Part shown: positions 17,113 through 26,750 of the stretch, piece by piece
How positions within the stretch are numbered: position 1 is the stretch's first letter
Layout: each line of letters opens with the position of its first letter
Assembly (NCBI GenBank): GCA_903867985.1
Contig: CAIPTO010000101.1
Span: 1 to 48,185, forward strand
Source: an uncultured Elusimicrobia bacterium
GTDB taxonomy: Bacteria > Elusimicrobiota > Elusimicrobia > Elusimicrobiales > UBA9959
DNA: 48,185 bases
Direction: 5' to 3'
Program-made: the position numbers and the translations under genes
Notes under the pieces: model-generated
Told to the model about the DNA's origin: nothing
The model's input: the letters and a program-made list of their open reading frames with translations, nothing else
Databases searched by the model: none

Positions 17113-18804
17113 ATGACCGCAAAAACCTTAAGAACAAGAATTCAGGCCTGCTTATTTATAGCCGCTCTGCCCGCAATTCCCATAGCGTTTAGACTCTTCT
17201 ACCTCCAGACGATAAAACACGCGAATCTTTCAGCGACAGCCGGCCGCGAATTTAACAGAACGGTTTCTGAAACCGGGCCCCGGGGCAGGATATTCGATTC
17301 CCAGGGAAACATCCTGGCGGAATCAATAATCACATGGAATTGCAGCCTGTTCAAGAAAGAATTACAAGACCCGCCCGGCGCCCTTTCAGCTCTGGCCTCT
17401 GCCCTCGCTATTCCCAAAAAGGATCTGCAGTCCAAATTCCGTAAAAGTAAAAGCTTCGTAAGCGTGAAAAAGGACCTCGACCGCGTCCAAGCCGAAGCGG
17501 TAAAGGCCCTGAACCTTAAAGGAGTTCTGCTGGAAGCCGGGCAGAGCCGCTATTATCCCTCCGGGAACCTCGCCAGGAATATCCTGGGAGTTGTGGGCTC
17601 GGACAAGGGACTCACTGGAATTGAGGCACTGTATGACAAAGTGCTCACAGGACAGGTCCTGCGCAGAGAGGTTGTGCGCGACAATAGCGGCAAGATTATC
17701 TACAAGAACGAATCGGAAGGCGAGGCCGCCCCGATGGATATATACCTGACGATAGACAAGAATATACAGTTTTTCGCTCAGGAGGCCATCAAAAAATATG
17801 CCGAAAAAAACCGCTCCGACCTCGCCATGGTACTGGTCCAGGACCCCAATACCGGCCGCATCCTGGCCATGGCTACCTATCCTGAGGCTCTGGAGAAAAT
17901 AGAACCGGTGGAATGGGTGTATGAACCAGGGTCCACTTTCAAAACCGTCACGGTATCCGCCGCCCTGGAAAAAAATGTCGTAACGACCGGAGACACCTTC
18001 TACTGCGAGAACGGCGCCTGGGCATTCAACAACAAAGTTACGATCCACGATCATGAACCGGAAAAGACGTTAACGCTGTCAGGAGTTATGGAGCGGTCAT
18101 CCAACATCGGCGCGGCTAAGATAGGCATCAAGCTGGGGTTGGAGAACTATTACCTTTACACGAAAGCCTTCGGCTTCGGCACCAAGACCGGGCTGGGCTT
18201 TCCCGGAGAATCCGCCGGCATCCTGCGGCCTATAGAAAAATACCGGACCGTGGATCTCGCGGTCGGTTCTTACGGACATGGAATAGCGGCCACGCCTCTG
18301 CAGGTGGTCAACGCCTATTCCGCGGTGGCCAACGGGGGGGAATTGCTGGAAACGCGCCTGGTTGACAGAATTACGGATACCGGCGGCACGATAAAATTTA
18401 AAAACGAGACATCGGTTATACGGCGGGTCATTTCCAGCAGGACTTACAACACGATAAAGGATATACTGGTAAACGTGGTGGACTCCGGAACCGGCAAAAA
18501 CGCCGGCGTGCCCGGCTACCTGGTGGCCGGCAAAACCGGCACGTCTAAAAAAATAGATCCCAGAACCGGTGAATATATTACCAACAAAAATGTCGCTTCT
18601 TTCTGCGGTTTTTTTCCGGCCGACAAACCGCAGTATACGATTCTGGTGATTCTTGACAACCCTAAACTCTTTCATTACGGCGGCGAAACGGCCGCCCCCG
18701 CCTTTCAGGATATAGTCAAAAAAATAATCACCCTTAAAGGAATCAGGCCCGACAAAACCCTGTTGGAGCGCAAGCTACCGCCCGCCACCCATGTGACAGA
18801 TTAG
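17113..18804 (+). CDS. ftsI: Septal peptidoglycan transpeptidase FtsI (class B PBP)
   Basis: A 563-residue class B penicillin-binding protein with an N-terminal membrane anchor (residues ~12-29), a dimerisation/pedestal domain starting RGRIFDSQGNILAES, and a transpeptidase domain. The three active-site motifs are visible: STFK (~residue 274), SSN (~329) and KTGT (~474). It cross-links septal peptidoglycan as partner of FtsW, which lies further down the cluster. No PASTA domains follow. A 100-base spacer separates it from ftsL. Confidence 0.96.
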   Translation: MTAKTLRTRIQACLFIAALPAIPIAFRLFYLQTIKHANLSATAGREFNRTVSETGPRGRIFDSQGNILAESIITWNCSLFKKELQDPPGALSALASALAIPKKDLQSKFRKSKSFVSVKKDLDRVQAEAVKALNLKGVLLEAGQSRYYPSGNLARNILGVVGSDKGLTGIEALYDKVLTGQVLRREVVRDNSGKIIYKNESEGEAAPMDIYLTIDKNIQFFAQEAIKKYAEKNRSDLAMVLVQDPNTGRILAMATYPEALEKIEPVEWVYEPGSTFKTVTVSAALEKNVVTTGDTFYCENGAWAFNNKVTIHDHEPEKTLTLSGVMERSSNIGAAKIGIKLGLENYYLYTKAFGFGTKTGLGFPGESAGILRPIEKYRTVDLAVGSYGHGIAATPLQVVNAYSAVANGGELLETRLVDRITDTGGTIKFKNETSVIRRVISSRTYNTIKDILVNVVDSGTGKNAGVPGYLVAGKTGTSKKIDPRTGEYITNKNVASFCGFFPADKPQYTILVILDNPKLFHYGGETAAPAFQDIVKKIITLKGIRPDKTLLERKLPPATHVTD

Positions 18805-18866
18805 GATAACCGCTCTCCGGGATCGTTTTCCAACTATCCCTAAATTTTCTATCATATAGTTAATAT

Positions 18867-20372
18867 ATGCGACTCAAAGAAATTTTAAAGGGGGTTCCCG
18901 AAGCCCTGATAACCGCAGACGCCGAGATACTCTGTATAACCAATGATTCCCGAAAAGTACAAAAAGGCTGCCTATTCTTCGCGGTGACCGGAATAAATGA
19001 AGACGGCAATACATACATCCGGTCGGCAATAATGGGCGGGGCAGCCGCAGTCGTAACGGGCAGACCCGTCCCCCCGGAACTGGCTGGCGCTCATCCCCGA
19101 ATCTCCTGGGTATCCGTAACCGACGTCCTCGGAACATTTTCTAAGGCCGCCTCACAGTTTTATGAACATCCTTCGCGCCGCTTTAAGCTGATCGGCGTCA
19201 CCGGGACCAACGGCAAGACCACCACGGCCTATCTGCTTGAGAATATTTACGCACTGGCCGGCGCGTTTCCCGGAGTCATCGGCACCATTGATTACCGCGT
19301 GGGAGGGAAAGTCATATCTAAAGCGGCCAATACCACACCGTTAGCCGGCGAGCTGCACTCGCTTTTCAGAATGATGGCCGACGCCGGAGCCGCGGCCGTG
19401 GTAATGGAAGTGTCATCGCACGCTCTGGCGTTGAAGCGCGCGGACGAAGCCGCCTTTGATGTCGCCGTTTTCACCAATCTCCAACGCGATCACCTGGACT
19501 TCCATAAGGATCGTGAAACCTATTTCAAGGCTAAACTCAGATTATTTGAGCTGCTCGCGGCCTCGCCGAAAAAAAACAAGAGCGCCGTAGTGAACGCGGA
19601 TGAAGACAGGGCGGGGGAGATACTTTCCGCGCTCAGCGACAACCTGACCCCTGTGACCTACGGCATAGACAAACCCGCTGACTTCAGGGCTGAAAACGCG
19701 GAGATATTGCAGGACCGCACAGTGTTTGAACTCAGCGCCCGCGGGACGCGCCGCCGGGTGACTCTGCGCCTCCTGGGCCGATATAATATTTATAACGCCC
19801 TCGCCGCCGTCGCCGCATCGGTTTCCGCCGGCGTTCCGCTTGAGACGGCCGTCAGAGGCGTAGAAACCCTGACGACCGTTCCGGGAAGGCTTGAGCGGGT
19901 GGAACTCGGCCAGCCTTTCGGAGTATTCGTGGATTACGCCCACACCGACGCCGCGCTGGACAATGTGCTTTCCAACCTCCGTAAGATGCCGCACGGCAGG
20001 ATCATCACGGTCTTCGGCTGCGGCGGAGACCGGGACCGTACCAAGCGCGCCCCGATGGGAAAAGCGGCAGCCTCGCTGAGCGATTACGCCATAATAACCA
20101 GCGACAATCCGCGCGGGGAGGATCCTGACCGCATCTTCGCGGACATACAGGACGGGCTCAAGGACGCCTTCACAAACTTCACCCTGATACCGGACCGCAA
20201 ATCAGCCATCACAAAAGCCGTGGAAATGGCTCAGGCCGGCGATATAGTCCTGATAGCCGGTAAAGGACACGAGGATTACCAGATACTCAGCGACCGCACC
20301 ATACATTTTGACGACAGAGAAGCAGCAGCCGAAGCGATCAGAAATAAGGTTCCTTATGAGCCAAACCTCTGA
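18867..20372 (+). CDS. murE: UDP-MurNAc-tripeptide ligase MurE (meso-DAP type)
   Basis: A 501-residue Mur ligase that adds the third residue of the stem peptide. The ATP loop is GVTGTNGKTTTAYLLE (residues ~110-125), and the substrate-selecting motif is DNPRGEDP (~412), the form that binds meso-diaminopimelate rather than lysine (which has DDPN). The N-terminal UDP-binding domain and the C-terminal domain (IAGKGHEDYQ) are intact. The ATG lies within an AT-rich TATAGTTAATAT stretch with no Shine-Dalgarno site. It confirms A1-gamma-type peptidoglycan as an inference. Confidence 0.97.
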   Translation: MRLKEILKGVPEALITADAEILCITNDSRKVQKGCLFFAVTGINEDGNTYIRSAIMGGAAAVVTGRPVPPELAGAHPRISWVSVTDVLGTFSKAASQFYEHPSRRFKLIGVTGTNGKTTTAYLLENIYALAGAFPGVIGTIDYRVGGKVISKAANTTPLAGELHSLFRMMADAGAAAVVMEVSSHALALKRADEAAFDVAVFTNLQRDHLDFHKDRETYFKAKLRLFELLAASPKKNKSAVVNADEDRAGEILSALSDNLTPVTYGIDKPADFRAENAEILQDRTVFELSARGTRRRVTLRLLGRYNIYNALAAVAASVSAGVPLETAVRGVETLTTVPGRLERVELGQPFGVFVDYAHTDAALDNVLSNLRKMPHGRIITVFGCGGDRDRTKRAPMGKAAASLSDYAIITSDNPRGEDPDRIFADIQDGLKDAFTNFTLIPDRKSAITKAVEMAQAGDIVLIAGKGHEDYQILSDRTIHFDDREAAAEAIRNKVPYEPNL

Positions 20373-20389
20373 TCATTCAATCCTCTTCT

Positions 20390-21745
20390 ATGAATCTTAG
20401 AACTAATATTGAAACGTTGGCTAAAGTTGTGAACGGACGCGTACTCAAAGGGAGCCTTGGCGCCGCTTTCAACAGTTTCGAAACTGATACGCGTAAGTTG
20501 AAAGGCGGAGAATTCTTCTTTGCGTTGAAGGGGGAAGAGCACGACGCTCATGTTTTTCTGGAGGAGACGCTGGCCAAAGGCGTAAAAGGCTGGCTGGTAG
20601 AGGACAACAAGATCGGCCGGTTCAAGAATTTCCCAGAATTCGTGATCGGCGTCTGGGATACTCTGAAAGCCCTGCACCGCCTGGCCGCCTGGCACCGCGG
20701 CCGGTTCAAAATTCCCATAACAGCTATCACCGGCTCCAACGGCAAGAGCACGACTAAAGAAATGCTCAGATCAATTTTCGAAAAAGCCGGCCCGACCTGT
20801 TCCAACGCCGGCAACTTAAACAACCATTTTGGCCTCCCGCTCTCTCTTCTGGAATTGCGCGAGGAACACAAATTCGGCGTATTTGAGTTAGGGGCCTCTA
20901 AAAAGGGCGATATCTTCGAAATAGGCGCTCTCGCCAGACCCAGTATCGCGGTCATTACCAATATCGGCCCATCCCATCTGGAATATTTCGGAGACCTGGA
21001 AACCGTTTTCCGGACCAAGTCGGAAATCGTCGACTGCCTTGAGCCGGGCGGCACGCTGATATATAATGCTGACGATAAATACCTCGCTCCGCTGAAAGAC
21101 AGAAAGGTGAATAAACTGAGCTTTGGCTATTACGGCGCCGACATAGGAATTTCCGAAGTCGGCGGCGCGCTCAAACTGAGCTATAAAAACGAGGTTGCAG
21201 AAATCCGCCTGCCATCCTCCGTCCGGCATAATTATCGCAATGCCGCCGCGGCGGCCGGCGCGGCCATCGCATCCGGTCTTAGCCTGACCGCGGTGAAGGA
21301 CGGGCTGGAATCATTCACGCCGCCGCCCATGCGGATGCAGATACTTAATATCAACGGCTCCACCGTCATACTGGACGCCTACAACGCAAACCCCGCTTCT
21401 ATGCGAGCCGCGCTGGAGACAGCTTTCAGCTCCTCTTTCCCAAAACCTTTTTACCTGGCGCTGGGAGACATGAAAGAGTTGGGCCGGCACTCGATGCGAT
21501 ACCATACCGAGCTGGGTGAATATCTGGCAACTCTGGACGCGGATACGGTCTTCCTGGCCGGCCCGGAGATGAAAGCCGCGGCCGAAGAAATGGATAAAAA
21601 AGGTAAAAGCGCGAAAGTCGTATACGCCGAATCATGCGAAGCCTGGGCGGAAGATCTGCGGGCCGCGATACGAACCGGCAAGGGGACGTTCCTGTTAAAG
21701 GCTTCCCGGGCGATGAAATTTGAGAAACTGATAGAAGGATTGTAA
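20390..21745 (+). CDS. murF: UDP-MurNAc-tripeptide-D-Ala-D-Ala ligase MurF
   Basis: A 451-residue Mur ligase that attaches D-Ala-D-Ala to complete the pentapeptide precursor. P-loop ITGSNGKSTTKEML (residues ~110-123), then the MurF-typical NAGNLNNHFGLPLSLL and GASKKGDI blocks, and LDAYNANPASMRAAL near residue 325. It follows murE by 17 bases in the usual order. No ribosome site is evident; the start is placed at the ATG that gives the family N-terminus. Confidence 0.97.
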   Translation: MNLRTNIETLAKVVNGRVLKGSLGAAFNSFETDTRKLKGGEFFFALKGEEHDAHVFLEETLAKGVKGWLVEDNKIGRFKNFPEFVIGVWDTLKALHRLAAWHRGRFKIPITAITGSNGKSTTKEMLRSIFEKAGPTCSNAGNLNNHFGLPLSLLELREEHKFGVFELGASKKGDIFEIGALARPSIAVITNIGPSHLEYFGDLETVFRTKSEIVDCLEPGGTLIYNADDKYLAPLKDRKVNKLSFGYYGADIGISEVGGALKLSYKNEVAEIRLPSSVRHNYRNAAAAAGAAIASGLSLTAVKDGLESFTPPPMRMQILNINGSTVILDAYNANPASMRAALETAFSSSFPKPFYLALGDMKELGRHSMRYHTELGEYLATLDADTVFLAGPEMKAAAEEMDKKGKSAKVVYAESCEAWAEDLRAAIRTGKGTFLLKASRAMKFEKLIEGL

Positions 21746-21787
21746 GCTACAAGCAAGTTTATTCAGCACTATACTCAGGAGACATTA

Positions 21788-22873
21788 ATGCTCTATTACA
21801 TTCACTATTTTAAGGACATCTTCACCCCGCTCAATGTGTTTCAGTACATAACGTTCAGGATCGGGGGAGCGATTATGACTTCCTTTTTCCTGAGCCTTCT
21901 GATAGGACCGGCGCTCATTGCCAAACTGCGCTCCTTCAAAATAGGCCAGATTCAGCGCGTCGACGGCCCCAAAAGCCACCTCTCAAAAGAGGGCACTACG
22001 ACCATGGGCGGCCTGCTTATATTCCTGACATTGATACTCAGCACATTGTTGTGGGCAAGACTGGACAACCGTTTCATTCTGCTGCTTATTTTCACGACCG
22101 TCATACTCGCCTTCACCGGCTGGATGGATGATTACACGAAACTGGTGAAGAGGAACCCAAAAGGGGCGTCTTCGAAGTTTAAATTCCTTCTGCAGGTTTG
22201 CACAGCCACAGTTGTGGTCGGATATCTGGCAGTGGACCCGCCTAACGCCGCCTACGCAACCAGTGTTTCCGTACCCTACACAAAAGAGCTTTACCTTAAC
22301 TTGGGCTTTCTTTACGCCGCGCTTGCAATGTTTATGATAATAGGTTCGTCCAACGCGGTCAATCTGACCGACGGCCTCGACGGCCTGGCCGCCGGCACCA
22401 TCGTTTTCGCGGCGTTAACCTTCGCTATCCTGGCGTACTCGGCCGGGAACGTGAAGCTGGCCGCATATTTTAAGATTATACATGTGGCTGGCGCGGGCGA
22501 GATCGCTGTTTTTCTGGCCGCGCTGATCGGGTCCTGCCTGGGGTTCCTTTGGTTTAACGCCTATCCGGCGGAGATTTTTATGGGCGACACCAGTTCACTG
22601 TTCCTGGGCGGAGCGATAGGCGTTTCGGCCATAGCGGTAAAGCAGGAACTCATTCTGCCGATAGCGGGGGGGATTTTCCTGCTTGAAACGCTTTCGGTCA
22701 TATTGCAGATGGGATCCTACAAACTGCGCGGAAAGAAAAAGCTTTTTCTGATGGCTCCGTTACATCATCACTACGAGATAAAAGGCATAGCCGAATCAAA
22801 AGTGACGGTGCGTTTCTGGATAATAGGCATCATGCTGATGCTGGCGGCGTTATCGTCGCTTAAAATAAGATAG
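21788..22873 (+). CDS. mraY: Phospho-MurNAc-pentapeptide transferase MraY
   Basis: A 361-residue integral membrane enzyme that makes lipid I from UDP-MurNAc-pentapeptide and undecaprenyl phosphate. Ten spans can be counted. Signature blocks are present: DGPKSHLSKEGTTTMGGL, the Mg-binding FTGWMDDYTKL, NAVNLTDGLDGLA, the catalytic aspartates of FMGDTSSLFLGG, and the MAPLHHHYE histidine motif. GGAG six bases before the ATG supports the start. Confidence 0.98.
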   Translation: MLYYIHYFKDIFTPLNVFQYITFRIGGAIMTSFFLSLLIGPALIAKLRSFKIGQIQRVDGPKSHLSKEGTTTMGGLLIFLTLILSTLLWARLDNRFILLLIFTTVILAFTGWMDDYTKLVKRNPKGASSKFKFLLQVCTATVVVGYLAVDPPNAAYATSVSVPYTKELYLNLGFLYAALAMFMIIGSSNAVNLTDGLDGLAAGTIVFAALTFAILAYSAGNVKLAAYFKIIHVAGAGEIAVFLAALIGSCLGFLWFNAYPAEIFMGDTSSLFLGGAIGVSAIAVKQELILPIAGGIFLLETLSVILQMGSYKLRGKKKLFLMAPLHHHYEIKGIAESKVTVRFWIIGIMLMLAALSSLKIR

Positions 22874-22878
22874 AGAAC

Positions 22879-22960
22879 CAGAGGACTAGAAGATCAGAGG
22901 ATCAGCAGTATCCGGAAAAATCACATTGATTCTTCAGTCCTCCAATACTCTGATCCTCCC
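22879..22960. repeat. TCCTCTAGTCC-family repeat, mraY-murD spacer
   Basis: Words such as GAGGACTAGAAGATCAGAGG are repeated and inverted across the spacer. GAGGATCAG (22897-22905) pairs with CTGATCCTC (22950-22958), ending six bases before the murD ATG. The family is shared, in the opposite direction, with 14761-14825. Confidence 0.6.
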
Positions 22961-22964
22961 AATT

Positions 22965-24350
22965 ATGTTCATACCTGAAAAATTTAAAGGCAAAAAAGGT
23001 CTAGTGATCGGCGCGGGTAAATCCGGGGTCGCCTGCGCTAACCTCCTGACTTACGGCGGATTTAAAGTTCTGCTGAGCGACACCTTACCTCTGGATAAAC
23101 TTAAAGAGCGGCTCAAAACGTTAGACGGAAAGGTGGAAATTGAGGTCGGCGGCCACACCAGCAAAGCGACGGAATGCGGTTTCGCGGTTAAAAGCCCCGG
23201 TCTGCCCCATTCAAATCCTCTTATAGTAAAACTTAAAAAAAACCGGATCCCGATCTTTAGCGAAATTGAAACGGCGCTCGCCTTCTCCGAAACAGCTGAT
23301 TTTTTGGCCGTCACCGGCACCAACGGTAAAACAACCACTACGGTCCTGCTCGGGGAAATAATGAAGCGCGCCCTTAAAACCCGTGGCTCAAAAGCATGGA
23401 TCTGCGGCAATGTGGGCACCCCCGCCTCCATGGTCGCGGGAAAAGCCGCCGCCGGCGACACGATAGTAATGGAGGTCTCCAGCTACCAACTGGAAGACAG
23501 CTCGTGCCTGCGCCCGCTTACAGCCTGCGTGCTCAATATCACTCCGGACCACCTGGACCATCACGGGACTATGGAAAATTATATCTCGGCCAAAACGAAG
23601 GTGTTCCGTTTTCAGAAAAAAAACGATGCCTGTGTTTTTAACGCCGATGACGCGTATTGCCGCCAAATAGCCGGGCGCTGCCCTTCAAGAAAGTTTTTTT
23701 TCTCATCCTCCCGAAAAGGCGGACGCCTTAACGCCTGGGTGGAGGGTGGGCGTCTGGTTTTCAGTCTGGACGGAGAGCGGCATGTGCTTACCGCCCCGGC
23801 TCTCCCCGGCCGCCACAATCTGGAAAATGCCATGTGCGCCGGGCTAATGGCCCTCACGCGCGGCGTTGACCGCGCGGATATACAGAAAACTTTTTCAGCT
23901 TTCAAAGGAGTGGAGCACCGCATAGAGCCGGCCGGGAAAAAGAGGGGCATAGCTTTTATTAACGATTCAAAGGCGACAAATGTTGATTCCACACTGGTAG
24001 CGCTGAGGGCCTTAGGAAAGAGGCGCAGAAATATCTGGCTGATACTGGGTGGCCTGGATAAGGGCAACCCCTACTTTCCTTTGGCGCCGCTTATCAGTAA
24101 ATCAGTGAAAGCGGTACTGACCATCGGCGCTGCGTCGGTTAAAATCGGGAATGAACTCAAGGACGCGGCTCCGATCATCAGCGCGGGAACAATGGCCAAA
24201 GCCGTAGCCGTGGCGCTGCATCGGGGGGAAAAGGGAGATATCGTCCTGTTTTCTCCGGCATGCGCCTCTTTCGACCAGTTCAGGGATTTCGAAGACCGGG
24301 GCCGGAAATTCAAGGCTTTGGTGAAAAAAATTCAAGCGGACCGGACATAG
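22965..24350 (+). CDS. murD: UDP-MurNAc-L-alanine:D-glutamate ligase MurD
   Basis: A 461-residue Mur ligase that adds D-glutamate. The N-terminal Rossmann-like motif GLVIGAGKSGVACANLL, the ATP loop VTGTNGKTTTTVLLGE (residues ~116-131), EVSSYQLE, LNITPDHLDHH and FINDSKATN are all standard. The tracked start is a TTG thirteen codons upstream within the spacer repeat; the ATG at 22965 fits the family better. No Shine-Dalgarno site; a predicted stem ends just before the start. Confidence 0.97.
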   Translation: MFIPEKFKGKKGLVIGAGKSGVACANLLTYGGFKVLLSDTLPLDKLKERLKTLDGKVEIEVGGHTSKATECGFAVKSPGLPHSNPLIVKLKKNRIPIFSEIETALAFSETADFLAVTGTNGKTTTTVLLGEIMKRALKTRGSKAWICGNVGTPASMVAGKAAAGDTIVMEVSSYQLEDSSCLRPLTACVLNITPDHLDHHGTMENYISAKTKVFRFQKKNDACVFNADDAYCRQIAGRCPSRKFFFSSSRKGGRLNAWVEGGRLVFSLDGERHVLTAPALPGRHNLENAMCAGLMALTRGVDRADIQKTFSAFKGVEHRIEPAGKKRGIAFINDSKATNVDSTLVALRALGKRRRNIWLILGGLDKGNPYFPLAPLISKSVKAVLTIGAASVKIGNELKDAAPIISAGTMAKAVAVALHRGEKGDIVLFSPACASFDQFRDFEDRGRKFKALVKKIQADRT

Positions 24351-24414
24351 ACCACGGCGTATGGCGTGTATCCGATGCCTTATAGCGATCAGCGATTTTG
24401 GAGCTTAACTCACT

Positions 24415-25554
24415 ATGGACTTTTCATCCCGTCGGGCGAGACCCGCTTATAACACCATAAAGAACAGGAGTCTGAAGTACATGGACTTTTCCCTTTTCTT
24501 CATAGTCCTTACCCTGCTGGGCCTGGGCCTTATCTCGCTTTTCTCAGCCAGCGCCATCTACGCGGCGAATAAAGGGATGGATTCTCTCTTCTACGTTAAG
24601 CGTCAGGCTTTATGGATGCTTATCGGCCTTGGCCTCACCGCCGTCATAGCCAGGGTTGACCTTGAAAAGATACGCGAATTTATAAAACCGGCCGTAATCT
24701 TAACCGCCATCCTCCTGCTGGTTACTCTTTTTATGCCTCCCGTGGCCCACGTTAAGCGCTGGATACCGCTGGGACTTATGAAGCTGCAGATGAGCGAATT
24801 CACGAAGATAGTTTTGGTCCTCTACCTGGCCGATTTTTTTGACCGCAACCTGAGCCACATCGCCTCGGACACCAGACAACTGCTGAAACCACTGGGCGCC
24901 ATGGCCGTGATGCTGATCCTGATCGCTCTTGAGCCTGACCTCGGCACGCCCAGTCTGATATTCGGCGCCGCTCTTATGATGTTCTTCGCGGCGGGGGTTA
25001 AACTCCGTTTCATTTTTATACCTATCGCCGCCATGATTCCAGTTTTCATTCTGGAGCTTTTCCGCCACCCCTATCGCCTGGCCCGCCTAAAGGCCTTTAT
25101 GTCGCCCTGGGATAACGCGGCGGGCACAGGGTACCAACTGGTCCAATCGCTGCTGGCAGTGGGTTCCGGCGGATGGCTCGGCAAAGGCCTGGGCGCTTCC
25201 CAGCTCAAACTGTATATCCCGGAACCGTATACCGATTTTATTTTCCCGGTGATAGCCGAAGAGATAGGCTTCATCGGAAGCATGTTCATTGTGTTGCTTT
25301 TCCTGGCGCTGCTTATAAAAGGCGTACGGATAGCAAGAAACGCTCCCAGCTTTTATACCACGCTGACAGCGCTTGGTCTGACGCTGATGATAGTTTTGCA
25401 GGCTTTTTTCAACTTGGCTATGGCTACAGGTCTTATCCCGACGAAAGGCATACCGCTGCCCTTTTTCTCCTACGGGGGATCATCCATTCTCACCACAATG
25501 ATAGCCATCGGTATAATTCTTAATATCTCGGCCCACAGGAACCAGGCAGGATGA
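24415..25554 (+). CDS. ftsW: Septal peptidoglycan glycosyltransferase FtsW
   Basis: A 379-residue SEDS polymerase with ten spans; it polymerises lipid II with FtsI as partner. Diagnostic blocks include HVKRWIPLGLMKLQMSEFTKI, EPDLGTPSLI, GTGYQLVQSLLAVGSGGWLGKGLG and PLPFFSYGGSS. An arginine-rich cytoplasmic head of ~22 residues precedes the first span. A second ATG at 24481 would remove that head; both are possible. Assignment to FtsW rather than RodA follows from the murD-ftsW-murG context. Confidence 0.95.
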   Translation: MDFSSRRARPAYNTIKNRSLKYMDFSLFFIVLTLLGLGLISLFSASAIYAANKGMDSLFYVKRQALWMLIGLGLTAVIARVDLEKIREFIKPAVILTAILLLVTLFMPPVAHVKRWIPLGLMKLQMSEFTKIVLVLYLADFFDRNLSHIASDTRQLLKPLGAMAVMLILIALEPDLGTPSLIFGAALMMFFAAGVKLRFIFIPIAAMIPVFILELFRHPYRLARLKAFMSPWDNAAGTGYQLVQSLLAVGSGGWLGKGLGASQLKLYIPEPYTDFIFPVIAEEIGFIGSMFIVLLFLALLIKGVRIARNAPSFYTTLTALGLTLMIVLQAFFNLAMATGLIPTKGIPLPFFSYGGSSILTTMIAIGIILNISAHRNQAG

Positions 25555-26687
25555 CAAACCTCCATACAAAACGAATACTGATAGCCTCCGGCGGCACCGG
25601 GGGGCATTTCTACCCGGGCCTTGCGCTGGCGAACGCTCTCCGCGCCAGGGGCGGATGGGAGCCGGTGTTTCTTGTCAAAAAAGGCGACATTTCTATCGGC
25701 GCCCTCAGGGAGAACTATTACGCATACGCCGAGATAGACATGACCTCGCTGCCGCGCTCGCTAAACCCTATCGCACACTTGTCTTTCGCTTATAAATTCG
25801 CGTCCTCGCTGGCGACATGCCTGCGCGTCCTGAAAGATTTTAAACCAGTTTTAGTCTTCGGCACAGGCAGCTATATTTCCTTTCCCGCGATTCTGGCCGC
25901 TTATCTTAAAGGAACGCCGTCCCTTATACACGAGTCAAACGCCAAATTCGGCCTTGGCAACAGATTATGCGCCCGCTTCGCCTCCGCAACCACCCTGGGC
26001 CTGCCGGTTAAAGACAACCCCTTCAAAGCCAAATCTGAACTGACCGGGACTCCGATACGCGAGGTTTTCTCGACCCACGCGGACCCGGCCGAAGCGCGCG
26101 CCCGCCTGGGATTAAAAGAAGGCGGACCCGTTCTCCTTATCTTTGGCGGCAGCCAGGGCGCAAGGCGGTTGAATCGCGCCGCGGCCGCGGCTGTGAAAAA
26201 GATGAGGGAAAAAGGTCTGACCTTCCAGATCCTGCACCTTGCCGGGAAAAAGGACCACGCCGGCACTCTGGCCTTCTACGCGGAATTAGGCATCTCGGGA
26301 GAGCCGTCACTCAAGGTGCTGGATTACTGCGAGGATATGAACCTGCTCTACGCGGCGGCGGACATCGTATGCTGCCGCGCAGGGGCCAGCACCGCCGCTG
26401 AGCTGATTTATCTTAAAAAGCCCGCCGTACTGGTCCCGCTGCCCACTTCCGCAGGCGGCCACCAGCTTGCTAACGCTAGAATTTTAAGCGATGCCGGCGC
26501 CGCGGTAACACTGGAGGAATCACCGGATTTTGACGAACGTCTGGCGATACATCTTGACCGCCTGCTCGGCTCACCGGAGGAATTAAAACGTATGCGCTCC
26601 TCTTTCGCGGGACTTAAGCATCTGCCGAGTCCGATGAGAGCGCCGGAAAATATAATCAGCGCAATTGAAAAACTTTTATCCCGCTGA
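25551..26687 (+). CDS. murG: Lipid II synthase MurG
   Basis: A 378-residue GT28 glycosyltransferase that adds GlcNAc to lipid I on the inner leaflet. Gly-rich loops IASGGTGGHFYPGLALA (residues ~9-25) and LIFGGSQGARRLN (~199-211) are present, as is the C-terminal UDP-GlcNAc site CRAGASTAAEL and PTSAGGHQLANA (the family usually has DHQ where this has GHQ). The start overlaps the ftsW stop by four bases (ATGA). The cluster ends here: no murC, murB, ddl, ftsQ, ftsA or ftsZ follows. Confidence 0.97.
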   Translation: MTNLHTKRILIASGGTGGHFYPGLALANALRARGGWEPVFLVKKGDISIGALRENYYAYAEIDMTSLPRSLNPIAHLSFAYKFASSLATCLRVLKDFKPVLVFGTGSYISFPAILAAYLKGTPSLIHESNAKFGLGNRLCARFASATTLGLPVKDNPFKAKSELTGTPIREVFSTHADPAEARARLGLKEGGPVLLIFGGSQGARRLNRAAAAAVKKMREKGLTFQILHLAGKKDHAGTLAFYAELGISGEPSLKVLDYCEDMNLLYAAADIVCCRAGASTAAELIYLKKPAVLVPLPTSAGGHQLANARILSDAGAAVTLEESPDFDERLAIHLDRLLGSPEELKRMRSSFAGLKHLPSPMRAPENIISAIEKLLSR

Positions 26688-26750
26688 GAATTATAGTGTT
26701 ACGAACGCCGTTTATCGGCAGCCGAATACACCTGATAATGGAGGCCATAG

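Noticed and set aside
17386-18054. 222-aa minus-strand ORF inside ftsI
   Set aside because: Antisense shadow of a clear PBP gene; composition follows third-codon bias of the real gene.
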